A model generated the notes under the pieces. The model did not search any database, was not told the DNA's origin, and saw nothing but the letters and a program-made list of their open reading frames with translations. From Thiohalobacter sp. (GTDB lineage: Bacteria > Pseudomonadota > Gammaproteobacteria > DSM-19610): a DNA stretch of 11,472 nucleotides. The translations under genes and the position numbers were made by a program. Positions 1 through 7,543 of the stretch are shown piece by piece. How positions within the stretch are numbered: position 1 is the stretch's first letter; every line of letters starts with the position of its first letter. The stretch is from assembly GCA_027010005.1 (NCBI GenBank), contig JALVCM010000221.1, forward strand, positions 1 to 11,472, given 5' to 3'.

Positions 1-13
1 ATGCGGGGCTTTG

Positions 14-1918
14 TCAACCCTCAGCCACTGTTGCGCCTTCATTTTCAACCTCCCGAATCACCTGCAGGACTTCCTCGCCATCCATGACTTCCTTTTCGCG
101 CAGCCGTGCTGACAGTGCGTCCAGGGCCTTGCGACGAGAGGTAAGTATCTCCTGTGCACGCCGGTGGCCTTCTTCCACCAGTGAGCGCACTTCCTCATCG
201 ATCTGGCGGGCCGTTTCCTCGCTGTAGTTGCGTTCTTCCTGTTCCACGCCCAGGTACATCAGTTGCTGGTGCTTGCCGAAGGTGAGTGGCCCCAGTTTGT
301 CGCTCATGCCGAGCCGGGTGACCATGGAGTGGGCAATTTCAGTGGCACGTTCCAGGTCGTTGGAGGCGCCGCTGGAGACATCACCGTAGATAATTTCCTC
401 GGCTACCCGGCCGCCCAGCAGGATGGCGATCTGGTCCTTGAGTTCGCTCACGGTAGACAGGAACTTCTCTTCCACCGGGAGTTGCAGGGTGTAGCCCAGT
501 GCCGCCACACCACGCGGGATGATGGAGACCTTGTGCACCGGTTCACCGGTCGGCACGGTGAGGGCCACCAGTGTGTGGCCGGATTCGTGGAAGGCTACGC
601 GTTCTTTCTCCTCGGCGCCGAGGCCGCGGTGTTTTTTCTCCGGGCCGGCGATGACGCGGTCGATGGCCGCCTCGAAGTCTTCCATGGTGACGGCGTCGTG
701 GTCCAGGCGTACTGCGTGGATGGCGGCCTCGTTGGCGATGTTGGCGAGGTCCGCACCGACGAACCCGGGTGTGCGCTGTGCCACCACACGCAGATCGACA
801 TCGTTGGCCAGTGTCATGTCGCGGGTGTGTACTTTCAGGATGGCTTCGCGTGCTTCAAGGTCGGGCTTGTCGACCACGATCTGGCGGTCGAAACGGCCGG
901 CGCGCAGCAGGGCCTTGTCGAGGATCTCCGGCCGGTTGGTGGCGGCCATCACGACCACGCCCACAGAGGGATCAAAGCCGTCCATCTCGGTGAGCAGTTG
1001 GTTGAGGGTCTGTTCGCGCTCGTCGTGCCCGCCCATGGCCGGGCCCATGCCGCGGGCACCGCCGATGGCGTCCAGTTCGTCGATAAAGATGATACAGGGT
1101 GCCTTGCTGCGTGCCTGTTCGAACAGGTCGCGTACTCGCGCCGCACCCACGCCGACGAACATCTCGATAAACTCGGAGCCGCTGATGCTGAAGAAGGGCA
1201 CCTTTGCCTCGCCAGCCACGGCACGTGCCAGCAGGGTCTTGCCGGTGCCCGGCGGACCCATCAACAGTACGCCCTTGGGCATGTGGCCACCGAGGCGCTG
1301 GATACGCGTCGGGTCCCTGAGGAAGGCGATGGTTTCGGCCAGTTCCTGCTTGGCTTCTTCGGCACCGGCGACGTCGTCGAAGTTGACCTTGACGTCGTCC
1401 TCGGAATGGATACGTACCTTGTTACCGATGTTGAGGAAGTTGCGGCCCATGCCGCCCATGCGGTGAGCCATCCAGCCCCACAGCAGGAACAGCAGCCCGA
1501 AGGGCAGCACCCAGTTGAGGAAGAAGTTGGTGAGCCAGTTATCACTCGAGCGTACCGTGTAGGTGACGCCGTGGTCCTTCAGGTCTTTCGCCAGGTCGGT
1601 GTTCCACAGGGGCACGGTGACAAAGCGCTTCGGTTCCAGGCTGGTTGGTTCCTTGATGGTGAGGGTGCCGGTAATGACCTTGTCCGTGACGATGGCCTCG
1701 GCCACCTCGCCCTTGTCGACGTGTTCGAGGAATTCGCTGTAGGGAATCTCGGCCCGGCGTACTTCGCTGTAGCCCTGCCACAGGTAGAAGGATACCAGCA
1801 GGAAGATGATGTACACCCACAGTGTGAAGTCGGGGCGTTGCCAGAACTTGCGCTCGGGTGGCTTGTTGATCTCGATCTGTGGCTTGTCGTTACCGACATT
1901 GAAAGTGCTCTTGTTCAT
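14..1918 (-). CDS. ftsH: ATP-dependent zinc metalloprotease FtsH (membrane AAA+ protease)
   Basis: Membrane-anchored AAA+ protease that extracts and degrades misfolded membrane proteins and selected cytosolic substrates, normally as a hexamer. The 634-aa product has TM1 at about 31-48, a roughly 80-residue periplasmic domain and TM2 at about 133-150. Walker A GPPGTGKT is at 221-228, the pore loop MFVGVGA at 253-259, Walker B FIDELD at 278-283 and the second region of homology with GRFDR at 341-345. The zinc site is HESGH at 444-448, and D521 in the SNDLERAT stretch is the likely third ligand. A C-terminal helical region follows. The start at 1918 is preferred because GAGG lies about 6 nt upstream; the longer frame to 2017 would cover the probable promoter. 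Its N-terminal tail of about 30 residues is longer than in E. coli FtsH, and the SRH reads LLRAGRFDR rather than the usual LLRPGRFDR, so it may be a second FtsH paralog. That last point is inference. Confidence 0.97.
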   Translation of the reverse strand: MNKSTFNVGNDKPQIEINKPPERKFWQRPDFTLWVYIIFLLVSFYLWQGYSEVRRAEIPYSEFLEHVDKGEVAEAIVTDKVITGTLTIKEPTSLEPKRFVTVPLWNTDLAKDLKDHGVTYTVRSSDNWLTNFFLNWVLPFGLLFLLWGWMAHRMGGMGRNFLNIGNKVRIHSEDDVKVNFDDVAGAEEAKQELAETIAFLRDPTRIQRLGGHMPKGVLLMGPPGTGKTLLARAVAGEAKVPFFSISGSEFIEMFVGVGAARVRDLFEQARSKAPCIIFIDELDAIGGARGMGPAMGGHDEREQTLNQLLTEMDGFDPSVGVVVMAATNRPEILDKALLRAGRFDRQIVVDKPDLEAREAILKVHTRDMTLANDVDLRVVAQRTPGFVGADLANIANEAAIHAVRLDHDAVTMEDFEAAIDRVIAGPEKKHRGLGAEEKERVAFHESGHTLVALTVPTGEPVHKVSIIPRGVAALGYTLQLPVEEKFLSTVSELKDQIAILLGGRVAEEIIYGDVSSGASNDLERATEIAHSMVTRLGMSDKLGPLTFGKHQQLMYLGVEQEERNYSEETARQIDEEVRSLVEEGHRRAQEILTSRRKALDALSARLREKEVMDGEEVLQVIREVENEGATVAEG

Positions 1919-1978
1919 TGCGACCTCATCGGGTTGGCGGGCGCATTGCGGTAGCCAGTGGACAGGATACACCGCATA

Positions 1979-2005
1979 ATGGTGCCCGTCCCGGCGAGTT
2001 TCAAG
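1979..2005 (-). promoter_or_regulatory. sigma-32-like (heat-shock) promoter upstream of ftsH
   Basis: Read on the minus strand, CTTGAAA (1999-2005) matches the sigma-32 -35 element exactly. After 14 nt comes CACCAT (1979-1984), one mismatch from the core -10 CCCCAT. The predicted start is near 1971, leaving about 50 nt of leader before the ftsH ATG. The same region can be read as a poorer sigma-70 promoter (TTGAAA, 17 nt, CATTAT). E. coli ftsH is known to be sigma-32 controlled, which fits. The site is predicted from sequence only. Confidence 0.5.
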
Positions 2006-2029
2006 CCCGTTTTCCAAAGGGAGAGGGGA

Positions 2030-2080
2030 ATGTTAACGACGGTTGGCCTTATCAGCTGCTGTCTGATCATGATGGTGTAA
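2030..2080 (+). CDS. 16-codon hydrophobic leader ORF upstream of the nuclease gene
   Basis: ATG at 2030 follows a very strong purine-rich Shine-Dalgarno (GGGAGAGGGG, 2020-2029). The ORF encodes MLTTVGLISCCLIMMV and stops at 2078-2080, four bases before the nuclease ATG at 2085, which has only a weak GGTG of its own. Three readings are possible. It may be a leader peptide that couples translation to the nuclease, a signal or lipoprotein segment (LISC resembles a lipobox) cut off by a one-base frameshift, or chance. One extra base skipped between about 2062 and 2078 would join it in frame to the nuclease. It has no basic N-terminal residues, which argues against a classical signal peptide. Confidence 0.3.
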   Translation: MLTTVGLISCCLIMMV

Positions 2081-2084
2081 GCCT

Positions 2085-2798
2085 ATGGAGATACCCGACA
2101 CCCGGCGCGAAGTCCGATACGGCATGCCAGCCGCAGACCAGGTGGTGTTTAACCGGCACTATGTACTGGGTTATTCGTATTACTTCCGTCAGGCAAAGTG
2201 GGCCCTGGAAATCGTGGACCCTGATAACCCCGGTCTTGAACGTTCCGATAACTTCCGGCCGGATTACCGGATTCCACCAGCATTCCGGGCTGACCTTGTG
2301 GATTATGCCGGCTCGGGTTATGACCGTGGTCACCTGATTGCAAGCGCTGATAAAAAAGAAACTGAATTACAGAATAGCGAAACCTTTCTTTTATCCAACA
2401 TGTCTCCCCAGAAGCCCCGTTTCAACCGGGAAGTATGGAGTGATCTGGAAGCTGAAGTCAGGCGACTGAATGCAAAACCGAAAATACTCGAAACCTATGT
2501 GATTTGCGGGCCGGTATTCTATTTTGACAAGGCGGTCGAATGTATTGGTGATGAAGACGAGAACGAGGTGACTATCCCGGTGCCCCACGCCTATTTCAAG
2601 TCTGTGTTAACGGAGAATAACAAGGGGGCGCTGAATATGTGGTCATTTGTTTTGCCCAACGAGGAATCTGGCGAATCACTCGATACGTTCCTGGTACCAA
2701 CCACCTGGGTTGAAAGAATCGCGGGTATCCACTTATGGGATAACCTGACCGGCAGGAAAATCGACAGGGAGAAATCAGGAGTTCGCAAGATGTGGTGA
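2085..2798 (+). CDS. DNA/RNA non-specific endonuclease (NucA/Serratia nuclease family)
   Basis: Predicted Mg-dependent beta-beta-alpha-metal nuclease that cleaves DNA and RNA, 237 aa. The family signature DRGH is at 80-83, with H83 as the general base. N105 in SNMSPQ, N114 and E122 in NREVWSDLE match Serratia nuclease N110, N119 and E127, with the same spacing of 9 and 8 residues; R81 corresponds to R87. The catalytic set therefore looks intact. The opening RYGMPA and the block VLGYSYYFRQAKWALEIVD fit the start of the conserved fold, so the domain is complete. No signal peptide is visible from this start, although many relatives are exported. The upstream frame closes at TGA 2070-2072, so an earlier in-frame start is impossible without a frameshift. 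The ATG has a weak ribosome binding site and probably depends on coupling to the leader ORF 4 nt upstream. The substrate and cellular role (nutrition, defence or DNA turnover) cannot be told from sequence. Confidence 0.92.
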   Translation: MEIPDTRREVRYGMPAADQVVFNRHYVLGYSYYFRQAKWALEIVDPDNPGLERSDNFRPDYRIPPAFRADLVDYAGSGYDRGHLIASADKKETELQNSETFLLSNMSPQKPRFNREVWSDLEAEVRRLNAKPKILETYVICGPVFYFDKAVECIGDEDENEVTIPVPHAYFKSVLTENNKGALNMWSFVLPNEESGESLDTFLVPTTWVERIAGIHLWDNLTGRKIDREKSGVRKMW

Positions 2799-2811
2799 GA
2801 TGGAAATGTTC

Positions 2812-2865
2812 CTGTTCCCGGGCAGGGCACCGTGAATGTTGCGGTGTGCCCTGCACCGGGAACAG
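2812..2865. terminator. Imperfect long hairpin between convergent genes, probable bidirectional terminator
   Basis: Left arm 2812-2832 and right arm 2842-2865 pair almost completely. CTGTTCCCGG pairs with CCGGGAACAG, and GCAGGG with CCCTGC; the right arm has a one-base and a two-base bulge, and the loop is 9 nt. It lies 13 bp after the nuclease stop and 18 bp before the stop of the convergent dockerin-type gene, the usual place for a shared terminator. Neither side has a clear run of T, so it may act as a structure that stabilises 3' ends instead of a strict intrinsic terminator. Confidence 0.65.
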
Positions 2866-2883
2866 TTCTACTGTAAAATGTGC

Positions 2884-3672
2884 TCAGGCACAGGGATGGG
2901 TCATTGCAAACGCACCGTCTGGATTCAACCGGTACAGCCACAGGTGCAGCATATAAAACGTACCTGACTCACCACCGATCCGATCACACTGGGCCGGGTC
3001 GATATTCTCGGTGTATTTCACCTGCTTGATCAGTCCGTAGTTGGTGATACAGGCCTGGTTATGTCCGTGCCACATTTGTGCTTGTGAAAAAATCTGTGGT
3101 GGTGGCAGGCTGCCGACCGGGAAGGCTGTCGGCTGGCCCCAGAACACGGCCTGTAGTGTGCCTTCTTCATCGTAATTGAGGCCGGCGGGTGCATTTAGTT
3201 GCGGAAGGGCAGGATAGGTCGCGTCTTTCATCAGGCTGGCTTCCATCCAGTGACGCCCGTGACCTGCGACGACCTGGGTTGTGGGTTCGTAGCCGTCCAG
3301 GGCGGCTTGTCCGAGGTTCCGGTAACGGGTTGTACCCCAGTAAACCCTGGCGATGTCCTGATCCAGACCGCTGCTGACTTTCCCCAGGTCCTGGTTGGCC
3401 AGGTCCAGGTCACGCGCATTGATATGGCCATCGGCGTTTCTGTCATAAAAGGCGACATAACGATCGTTCTGTATGACACGTCCCAGCAGCAGCAGGTCCC
3501 TGTTGTCGACCAGGCCGTCCCCGGTGAAATCAGCCACACTCAACAATGGCTCGGCACCGGCCAGGCACATATCGTCATCGGCCAGTGCCATGGAAGCTGG
3601 CAGCAGGGCAGCCAGCATGCCGGCCAGACCGGTCCGGACCAGGGTCTTTCGTCTCGTTGTTTTCTTGTACAT
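2884..3672 (-). CDS. Exported protein with two dockerin/EF-hand calcium loops and a His-rich C-terminal domain
   Basis: Predicted periplasmic or secreted protein of 262 aa, function unknown. A basic N-terminus (KKTTRRK) and hydrophobic core end at a signal peptidase I site after A31 (SMALA, then DDD). Two type-I-dockerin-like calcium loops follow: DFTGDGLVDNRD (48-59) and DRNADGHINARD (77-88), both with acidic residues at loop positions 1, 5 and 12. The remainder (about 105-262) resembles an uncharacterised domain I recall from exported bacterial proteins, with a GxGxHW motif (GHGRHW, 137-142), WHGH (201-204) and a C-terminal LHLWLYRLNPDGAFA block (242-256). Four cysteines (36, 208, 229, 261) could form two disulfides. 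Clustered histidines H138, H141, H202, H204 and H243 suggest metal binding, which is inference. The ATG has GGAG about 7 nt upstream. No cellulosomal partners are in view, so the dockerin label describes only the fold. Confidence 0.85.
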   Translation of the reverse strand: MYKKTTRRKTLVRTGLAGMLAALLPASMALADDDMCLAGAEPLLSVADFTGDGLVDNRDLLLLGRVIQNDRYVAFYDRNADGHINARDLDLANQDLGKVSSGLDQDIARVYWGTTRYRNLGQAALDGYEPTTQVVAGHGRHWMEASLMKDATYPALPQLNAPAGLNYDEEGTLQAVFWGQPTAFPVGSLPPPQIFSQAQMWHGHNQACITNYGLIKQVKYTENIDPAQCDRIGGESGTFYMLHLWLYRLNPDGAFAMTHPCA

Positions 3673-3809
3673 GGCGGTTCTCCGTTTGGGTGGTTTTCCC
3701 TGGTTTCAACGCACGGGAGGACGGCCGGTTGACAGGCCACCCCGAATTTTTGAGAGAAATTGGTCAGGCTCTGGGTTAAAATGTACAAAAAATACGGGAC
3801 AGGAATGTA

Positions 3810-4076
3810 ATGGAAAAAACTGACAATATGCCCCTGTGGGTTTTTCTGGCATTTTCGAGTATTTCAACGCGGAAGGGCGCCCTGATACTGATCCGGGCCA
3901 GTGTATTATTTACCCTGTACACCGTTCCCTGGGCCGGAATACTTGCCGGCCATGACTGGGTTGCAAGCCTGTTCCTGATCAAGGACTGGAGCTGGTTTGC
4001 GATGATGGTGCCAATCACGTTCTGGTACTGGATCAGTCTGAAGTGGATCGATAAAAATACCGGGTGGGCGACTTGA
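3810..4076 (+). CDS. Small two-helix membrane protein, unknown function
   Basis: An 88-aa protein that I do not recognise as a named family. It has a polar N-terminus of about 20 residues, a hydrophobic helix at about 24-46 and a second, aromatic-rich helix at about 58-80 (WSWFAMMVPITFWYWI), then a short polar tail DKNTGWAT. The ATG is preceded by AGGAA about 4 nt upstream (3801-3805). Its TGA overlaps the preferred TTG start of the PhnA-type gene, which indicates translational coupling and a shared transcript. TAAAAT at 3777-3782 could be a -10 element, but no good -35 is at the right distance. The 137-bp gap to the divergent dockerin-type gene should hold both promoters. Confidence 0.75.
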   Translation: MEKTDNMPLWVFLAFSSISTRKGALILIRASVLFTLYTVPWAGILAGHDWVASLFLIKDWSWFAMMVPITFWYWISLKWIDKNTGWAT

Positions 4077-4654
4077 GTATTGAACAGGCACTACAGGAAC
4101 GTAGCGAATCAAAATGTGAATTATGTACGGCAACCGGTGATCTCGATGTCTATGCTGTTCCGCCTGATGCGGGTGACAGCGCAGACAAGTGTATCCTGGT
4201 CTGTGCAACCTGCCGCGAGCAGATTGAAGACCCGGACAAGGCCGATCCCAATCACTGGCGTTGCCTGAACGACAGCATGTGGAGCCAGGTGCCGGCGGTG
4301 CAGGTAATGGCATGGCGCATGCTTACACGCCTGCGCGCCGAGGGCTGGCCACAGGATCTGCTCGATATGCTCTACCTGGATGAAGATATGCTGGACTGGG
4401 CCAGGGCCGGTGTTGCACAAGAAGCTGACGAGGATATCGTCAGGCATGTCGATAGTCATGGCGCTGTGCTCGAGGCCGGCGATACGGTTACCCTGGTTAA
4501 AGACCTGGACGTCAAGGGTGCGAATTTCACGGCCAAGCGGGGTACAGCGGTTCGTGGTATCCGCCTGGTGGCGGATAACCCGGAACAGATCGAAGGCAAG
4601 GTCAGCGGGCAGCAGATTGTGATCCTGACAAAATTCGTGAAGAAATCGAACTGA
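4073..4654 (+). CDS. phnA: PhnA/YjdM-type zinc-ribbon domain protein
   Basis: Cytosolic protein of the family historically called PhnA (E. coli YjdM). Despite the name, it is not an established phosphonate-degrading enzyme, and its function is uncertain. From a TTG start it has 193 aa and begins MSIEQALQERS, as in relatives. An N-terminal zinc ribbon uses CELC (C15, C18) and CATC (C44, C47). A central helical region follows with NHWRCLNDSMWSQVPAVQVM at 60-79. The C-terminal beta-rich domain (about 127-192), with DTVTLVKDLDVKG and a VRGIRLV block, matches the conserved YjdM C-terminus. An in-frame GTG at 4064 would add three residues, but family length and the TTGA overlap with the upstream stop favour 4073. 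The ribosome binding site is weak (GGGTGGG), again suggesting coupling to the small membrane protein. Confidence 0.88.
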   Translation: MSIEQALQERSESKCELCTATGDLDVYAVPPDAGDSADKCILVCATCREQIEDPDKADPNHWRCLNDSMWSQVPAVQVMAWRMLTRLRAEGWPQDLLDMLYLDEDMLDWARAGVAQEADEDIVRHVDSHGAVLEAGDTVTLVKDLDVKGANFTAKRGTAVRGIRLVADNPEQIEGKVSGQQIVILTKFVKKSN

Positions 4655-4665
4655 CGCCATTAAAC

Positions 4666-4695
4666 GTTGTATCGCCCGTCCGGTTGCGATACAAC
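4666..4695. repeat. Perfect 10-bp inverted repeat ahead of the P-type ATPase gene
   Basis: GTTGTATCGC (4666-4675) and GCGATACAAC (4686-4695) are exact reverse complements around a 10-nt spacer. The right arm ends immediately before the ATPase Shine-Dalgarno (AGGTG, 4696-4700), and the left arm starts 11 bp after the phnA stop. It could be a regulator operator, an RNA hairpin that controls ATPase translation, or a weak terminator or processing site within the operon. There is no T-run, so strong intrinsic termination is unlikely. The repeat being exact is what the sequence shows; the role is inference. Confidence 0.6.
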
Positions 4696-4705
4696 AGGTG
4701 CAATG

Positions 4706-7402
4706 ATGGATTCTGCGCCTGCACCCCATGCAAAATCTGCCGAGGCGGTTCTTGAACTCCTGCACGCCTCACGGCATGGTCTTGCACAGTCGGAAGCCAC
4801 CGCACGACTTGAAACCTACGGTCCCAATGAACTCCCCAAACCACGGCCACCTGGTCTGTTGCAGGTTTTCCTGCGCCAGTTTACCAGCCCGCTGATCTAT
4901 GTATTGCTGGCGGCGGCTGTGCTGTCACTGTTTATCCGGCACGGGTCGGATGCGGTTTTTATTGCTGCCGTCCTGCTGATCAATGCGATCATCGGAACGC
5001 TACAGGAATATTCTGCACAGCGTGCAGCCACCGCACTGAAGGACCTGGTCGCCACACGCTGCCGGGTGTTGCGTGATGGTGATACCTACGAAATCGACGC
5101 TACTGCCCTGGTACCCGGAGACATTGTGTTACTGGACTCCGGTGACCGTATCCCGGCTGACCTGCGCCTGCTGGGTACAAATGATCTCGAGGTAGACGAG
5201 TCGCTGCTTACCGGTGAGTCACTGCCGGTTCTGAAAGATCACGCAGCGGTACTGGGCACCGGTACAGTACTGGCCGAGCGACATAATATGGCGTTTGCCG
5301 GCACACTGGTTGCACGTGGCCGTGGCCGCGGTGTCGTTGTCGCAACCGGGCTGGCAACTGAACTTGGCCACATTGCAGCGGATGTGCTCGGTCAGGCACT
5401 GGGCCAGGCGCCGCTGGTGGTGCGCATGGAACGCTTTACTCGTTTCGTTGCGATTGTCATCGGCGTGGCGGCTGTGATGATGGCGGCGGTTGCGCTCTGG
5501 CAGGGTATGTCCTACAGCGATGTATTCCTGCTGGCGGTGGCTCTGGCGGTATCGGCTATTCCCGAAGGTCTACCGGTAGCGCTGACGGTGGCGCTGGCGA
5601 CGGGCATGCACCGTATGGCGAAGCGTCATGTGATTATCCGCCGGCTGGTCGCAGTGGAAGCACTGGGTTCCTGTACCTTTATTGCCACCGACAAGACCGG
5701 CACCCTGACGGTCAATCAACTGACGGCCCGGCGCATCCTGTTCCCCGGGCTGGAACCGTGGGACGTCACCGGTGAGGGTATTATCCCGGAAGGTATGATC
5801 CTGGCGCCGCGTGGTGTGCCGACCGCCGCGGAGGAGGTCCTGCTCGAACGCCTCTGCCAGGCGGCTGTACTGTCCAGTGAAGCCTTTCTTGGGCACCGCG
5901 ACGGTAGCTGGACCTGGCACGGGGATGCGGTGGATGTGGCGTTACTGGCACTGGCACACAAGGCCGGTTTTATCCGCGAGGATATGCTCGATGCGTATCC
6001 TGAGCTGGCTCTTATCCCCTTCGAATCCGACCGGATGTACGCGGCAAGCCTTAACCGGGTGGAGGGTAAACCACGGGCGTCCGTCAAGGGTGCAGTGGAG
6101 CGCGTACTGCCGATGTGTACCCGGATGGTATCGACTGAAGGCGATGTGCCGATTGATACCTCGCTGATAGAAAACCAGGCGCACAGGCTGGCCAGACAGG
6201 GCTTTCGCGTACTGGCAATCGCAGACGGCCCGGTCGATGCAGACAGTATCGACAGCTTTTCCGGCGAGCACCTGCACGACCTGACGCTGCTCGGACTGGT
6301 CGGGATGATTGATCCGTTGCGCCCCGAAGCGAGGGCTGCGGTTGCCGCCTGCCGGCGGGCCGGTATCGAGGTGGCGATGGTGACCGGTGACCACCCCCAG
6401 ACTGCACTGGCTATCGCACGTGAACTGGAGCTGGTACAGCACGACGAACAACTGGTGACCGGGCCGCAGTTGCGCCAGGCGGAAAATGACAGCACGGTAG
6501 ACCACCTGATACGCGATGCGCGGGTATTCGCCCGTGTCGAACCACACCAGAAACTGGATATTGTGAAGTCATTGCAGCGGCAGGGGCACTTTGTCGCAGT
6601 CAGTGGTGACGGCGCGAACGACGCACCGGCACTACATGCCGCGCAGGTAGGCATTGCCATGGGCCGCAGCGGGACCGATGTTGCACGTGAAAGTGCGGAC
6701 ATGATTATTACCGATGATAACTTTGCTTCCATCGTGGCGGGTGTCGAGGAAGGGCGTATTGCCTACGCCAATGTGCGCAAGGTGATATTCCTGCTGGTAT
6801 CAACCGGTGCAGCCGAGCTGGTGCTGTTTACCCTGGCGCTGTTAACCGCCCAGCCGTTACCCCTGCTTGCGGTTCAACTGTTGTGGCTCAACCTGGTGAC
6901 CAACGGCATACAGGATGTTGCGCTGGCCTTTGAACCGGGCGAGGGTGATGAATTGCGCCGGCCACCACGGCCACCGCAGGAGGCCGTGTTCAATCGCCTG
7001 ATGGTGGAGCGGGTCGTTATCTCCGCACTGGTTATCGGCAGTATGGCTTTTGCGCTTTACCAGTGGTTACTCGGGCGAGGCCTGACAGTCGATGAGGCAC
7101 GCAACGGCACACTGTTGCTGATGGTGTTGTTTGAGAATGTCCACGTATTCAACAGCCGCTCTGAAACCCGCTCGGTTTTCAGGCACAGCCCGTTGAGAAA
7201 CCCGCTGCTGCTGTTTGGTACGGTGGCCGCGCAGCTGGTCCATATCGGTGCCATGTATACGCCCGGCCTGCGGGATGTCTTACGTATACAGCCGGTGTCC
7301 CTGCAACACTGGGCCGGGTTGTTGTTGCTTACACTGTCAGTGCTGGTTGTGATGGAGCTGCACAAGTGGTTCAGGACAGGTGTAGCTCGTAACACGGGAT
7401 AA
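4706..7402 (+). CDS. P2-type cation-transporting P-type ATPase
   Basis: Inner-membrane ion pump that couples ATP hydrolysis through an aspartyl-phosphate to cation movement. From ATG 4706 it is 898 aa, usual for bacterial P2 ATPases. An N-terminal cation-ATPase domain precedes TM1-TM2 (about 59-100). The actuator TGES is at 169-172, TM4 PEGLP at 286-290, phosphorylation motif DKTGT at 329-333 (D329), TGDHP at 560-564 and hinge GDGANDAPAL at 634-643. Six C-terminal helices follow. Aligned by eye to SERCA, E309, E771, N796, T799 and E908 are kept (E287, E704, N729, T732, E810). N768 becomes G701, the shared calcium ligand D800 becomes N733, and N911 becomes H813, so calcium should not be assumed. 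The start at 4706 has AGGTG 5 nt upstream. ATG 4703 is almost as good, and TTG 4667 lies inside the inverted repeat and is disfavoured. Confidence 0.93.
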   Translation: MDSAPAPHAKSAEAVLELLHASRHGLAQSEATARLETYGPNELPKPRPPGLLQVFLRQFTSPLIYVLLAAAVLSLFIRHGSDAVFIAAVLLINAIIGTLQEYSAQRAATALKDLVATRCRVLRDGDTYEIDATALVPGDIVLLDSGDRIPADLRLLGTNDLEVDESLLTGESLPVLKDHAAVLGTGTVLAERHNMAFAGTLVARGRGRGVVVATGLATELGHIAADVLGQALGQAPLVVRMERFTRFVAIVIGVAAVMMAAVALWQGMSYSDVFLLAVALAVSAIPEGLPVALTVALATGMHRMAKRHVIIRRLVAVEALGSCTFIATDKTGTLTVNQLTARRILFPGLEPWDVTGEGIIPEGMILAPRGVPTAAEEVLLERLCQAAVLSSEAFLGHRDGSWTWHGDAVDVALLALAHKAGFIREDMLDAYPELALIPFESDRMYAASLNRVEGKPRASVKGAVERVLPMCTRMVSTEGDVPIDTSLIENQAHRLARQGFRVLAIADGPVDADSIDSFSGEHLHDLTLLGLVGMIDPLRPEARAAVAACRRAGIEVAMVTGDHPQTALAIARELELVQHDEQLVTGPQLRQAENDSTVDHLIRDARVFARVEPHQKLDIVKSLQRQGHFVAVSGDGANDAPALHAAQVGIAMGRSGTDVARESADMIITDDNFASIVAGVEEGRIAYANVRKVIFLLVSTGAAELVLFTLALLTAQPLPLLAVQLLWLNLVTNGIQDVALAFEPGEGDELRRPPRPPQEAVFNRLMVERVVISALVIGSMAFALYQWLLGRGLTVDEARNGTLLLMVLFENVHVFNSRSETRSVFRHSPLRNPLLLFGTVAAQLVHIGAMYTPGLRDVLRIQPVSLQHWAGLLLLTLSVLVVMELHKWFRTGVARNTG

Positions 7403-7543
7403 TTTGTTTCCAGTTCAGGTCAGGCAGATTTAATCTTTATAGACTTATAGCCATATTATTTGGATCGTAATGACTTGAAATACCACGGGTGCCAGAGTAG
7501 CGTCAGCTTCAGGGAAGGCGATAGCAGGAAACAGGTATTAAGG

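Noticed and set aside
263..1954. Long open frame of 563 codons on the plus strand opposite ftsH
   Set aside because: It is the antisense shadow of ftsH. The ftsH frame has complete family motifs, while the antisense translation shows only low-complexity His/Gly/Val-rich sequence without a recognisable domain.
1918..2337. Plus-strand frame overlapping the nuclease start
   Set aside because: Out of frame with the nuclease, whose catalytic residues are conserved; the product has no recognisable features and crosses the ftsH promoter.
3659..3792. ATGTACAA-type sequence present in opposite orientation at the dockerin-gene start and again near 3781
   Set aside because: The match is only about eight exact bases plus an A-rich tail, and one copy is the gene's own first codons; chance is sufficient.
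5716..6732. 338-codon minus-strand frame inside the P-type ATPase gene
   Set aside because: Ser/Arg/Ala-rich antisense translation opposite well-conserved ATPase motifs, with no domain or credible ribosome binding site.
7460..7543. Upstream TTG start for the binding lipoprotein
   Set aside because: It would place 28 mostly polar residues before a typical lipoprotein signal peptide. GTG 7544 has a well-spaced AGGT and gives a normal signal peptide.
7403..7543. Possible riboswitch or clear promoter in the AT-rich leader before the binding lipoprotein
   Set aside because: TATTAT at 7454-7459 could be a -10, but no -35 lies at a suitable distance, and I found no TPP or cyclic-di-GMP riboswitch signature. 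Nothing firm can be called in this gap.
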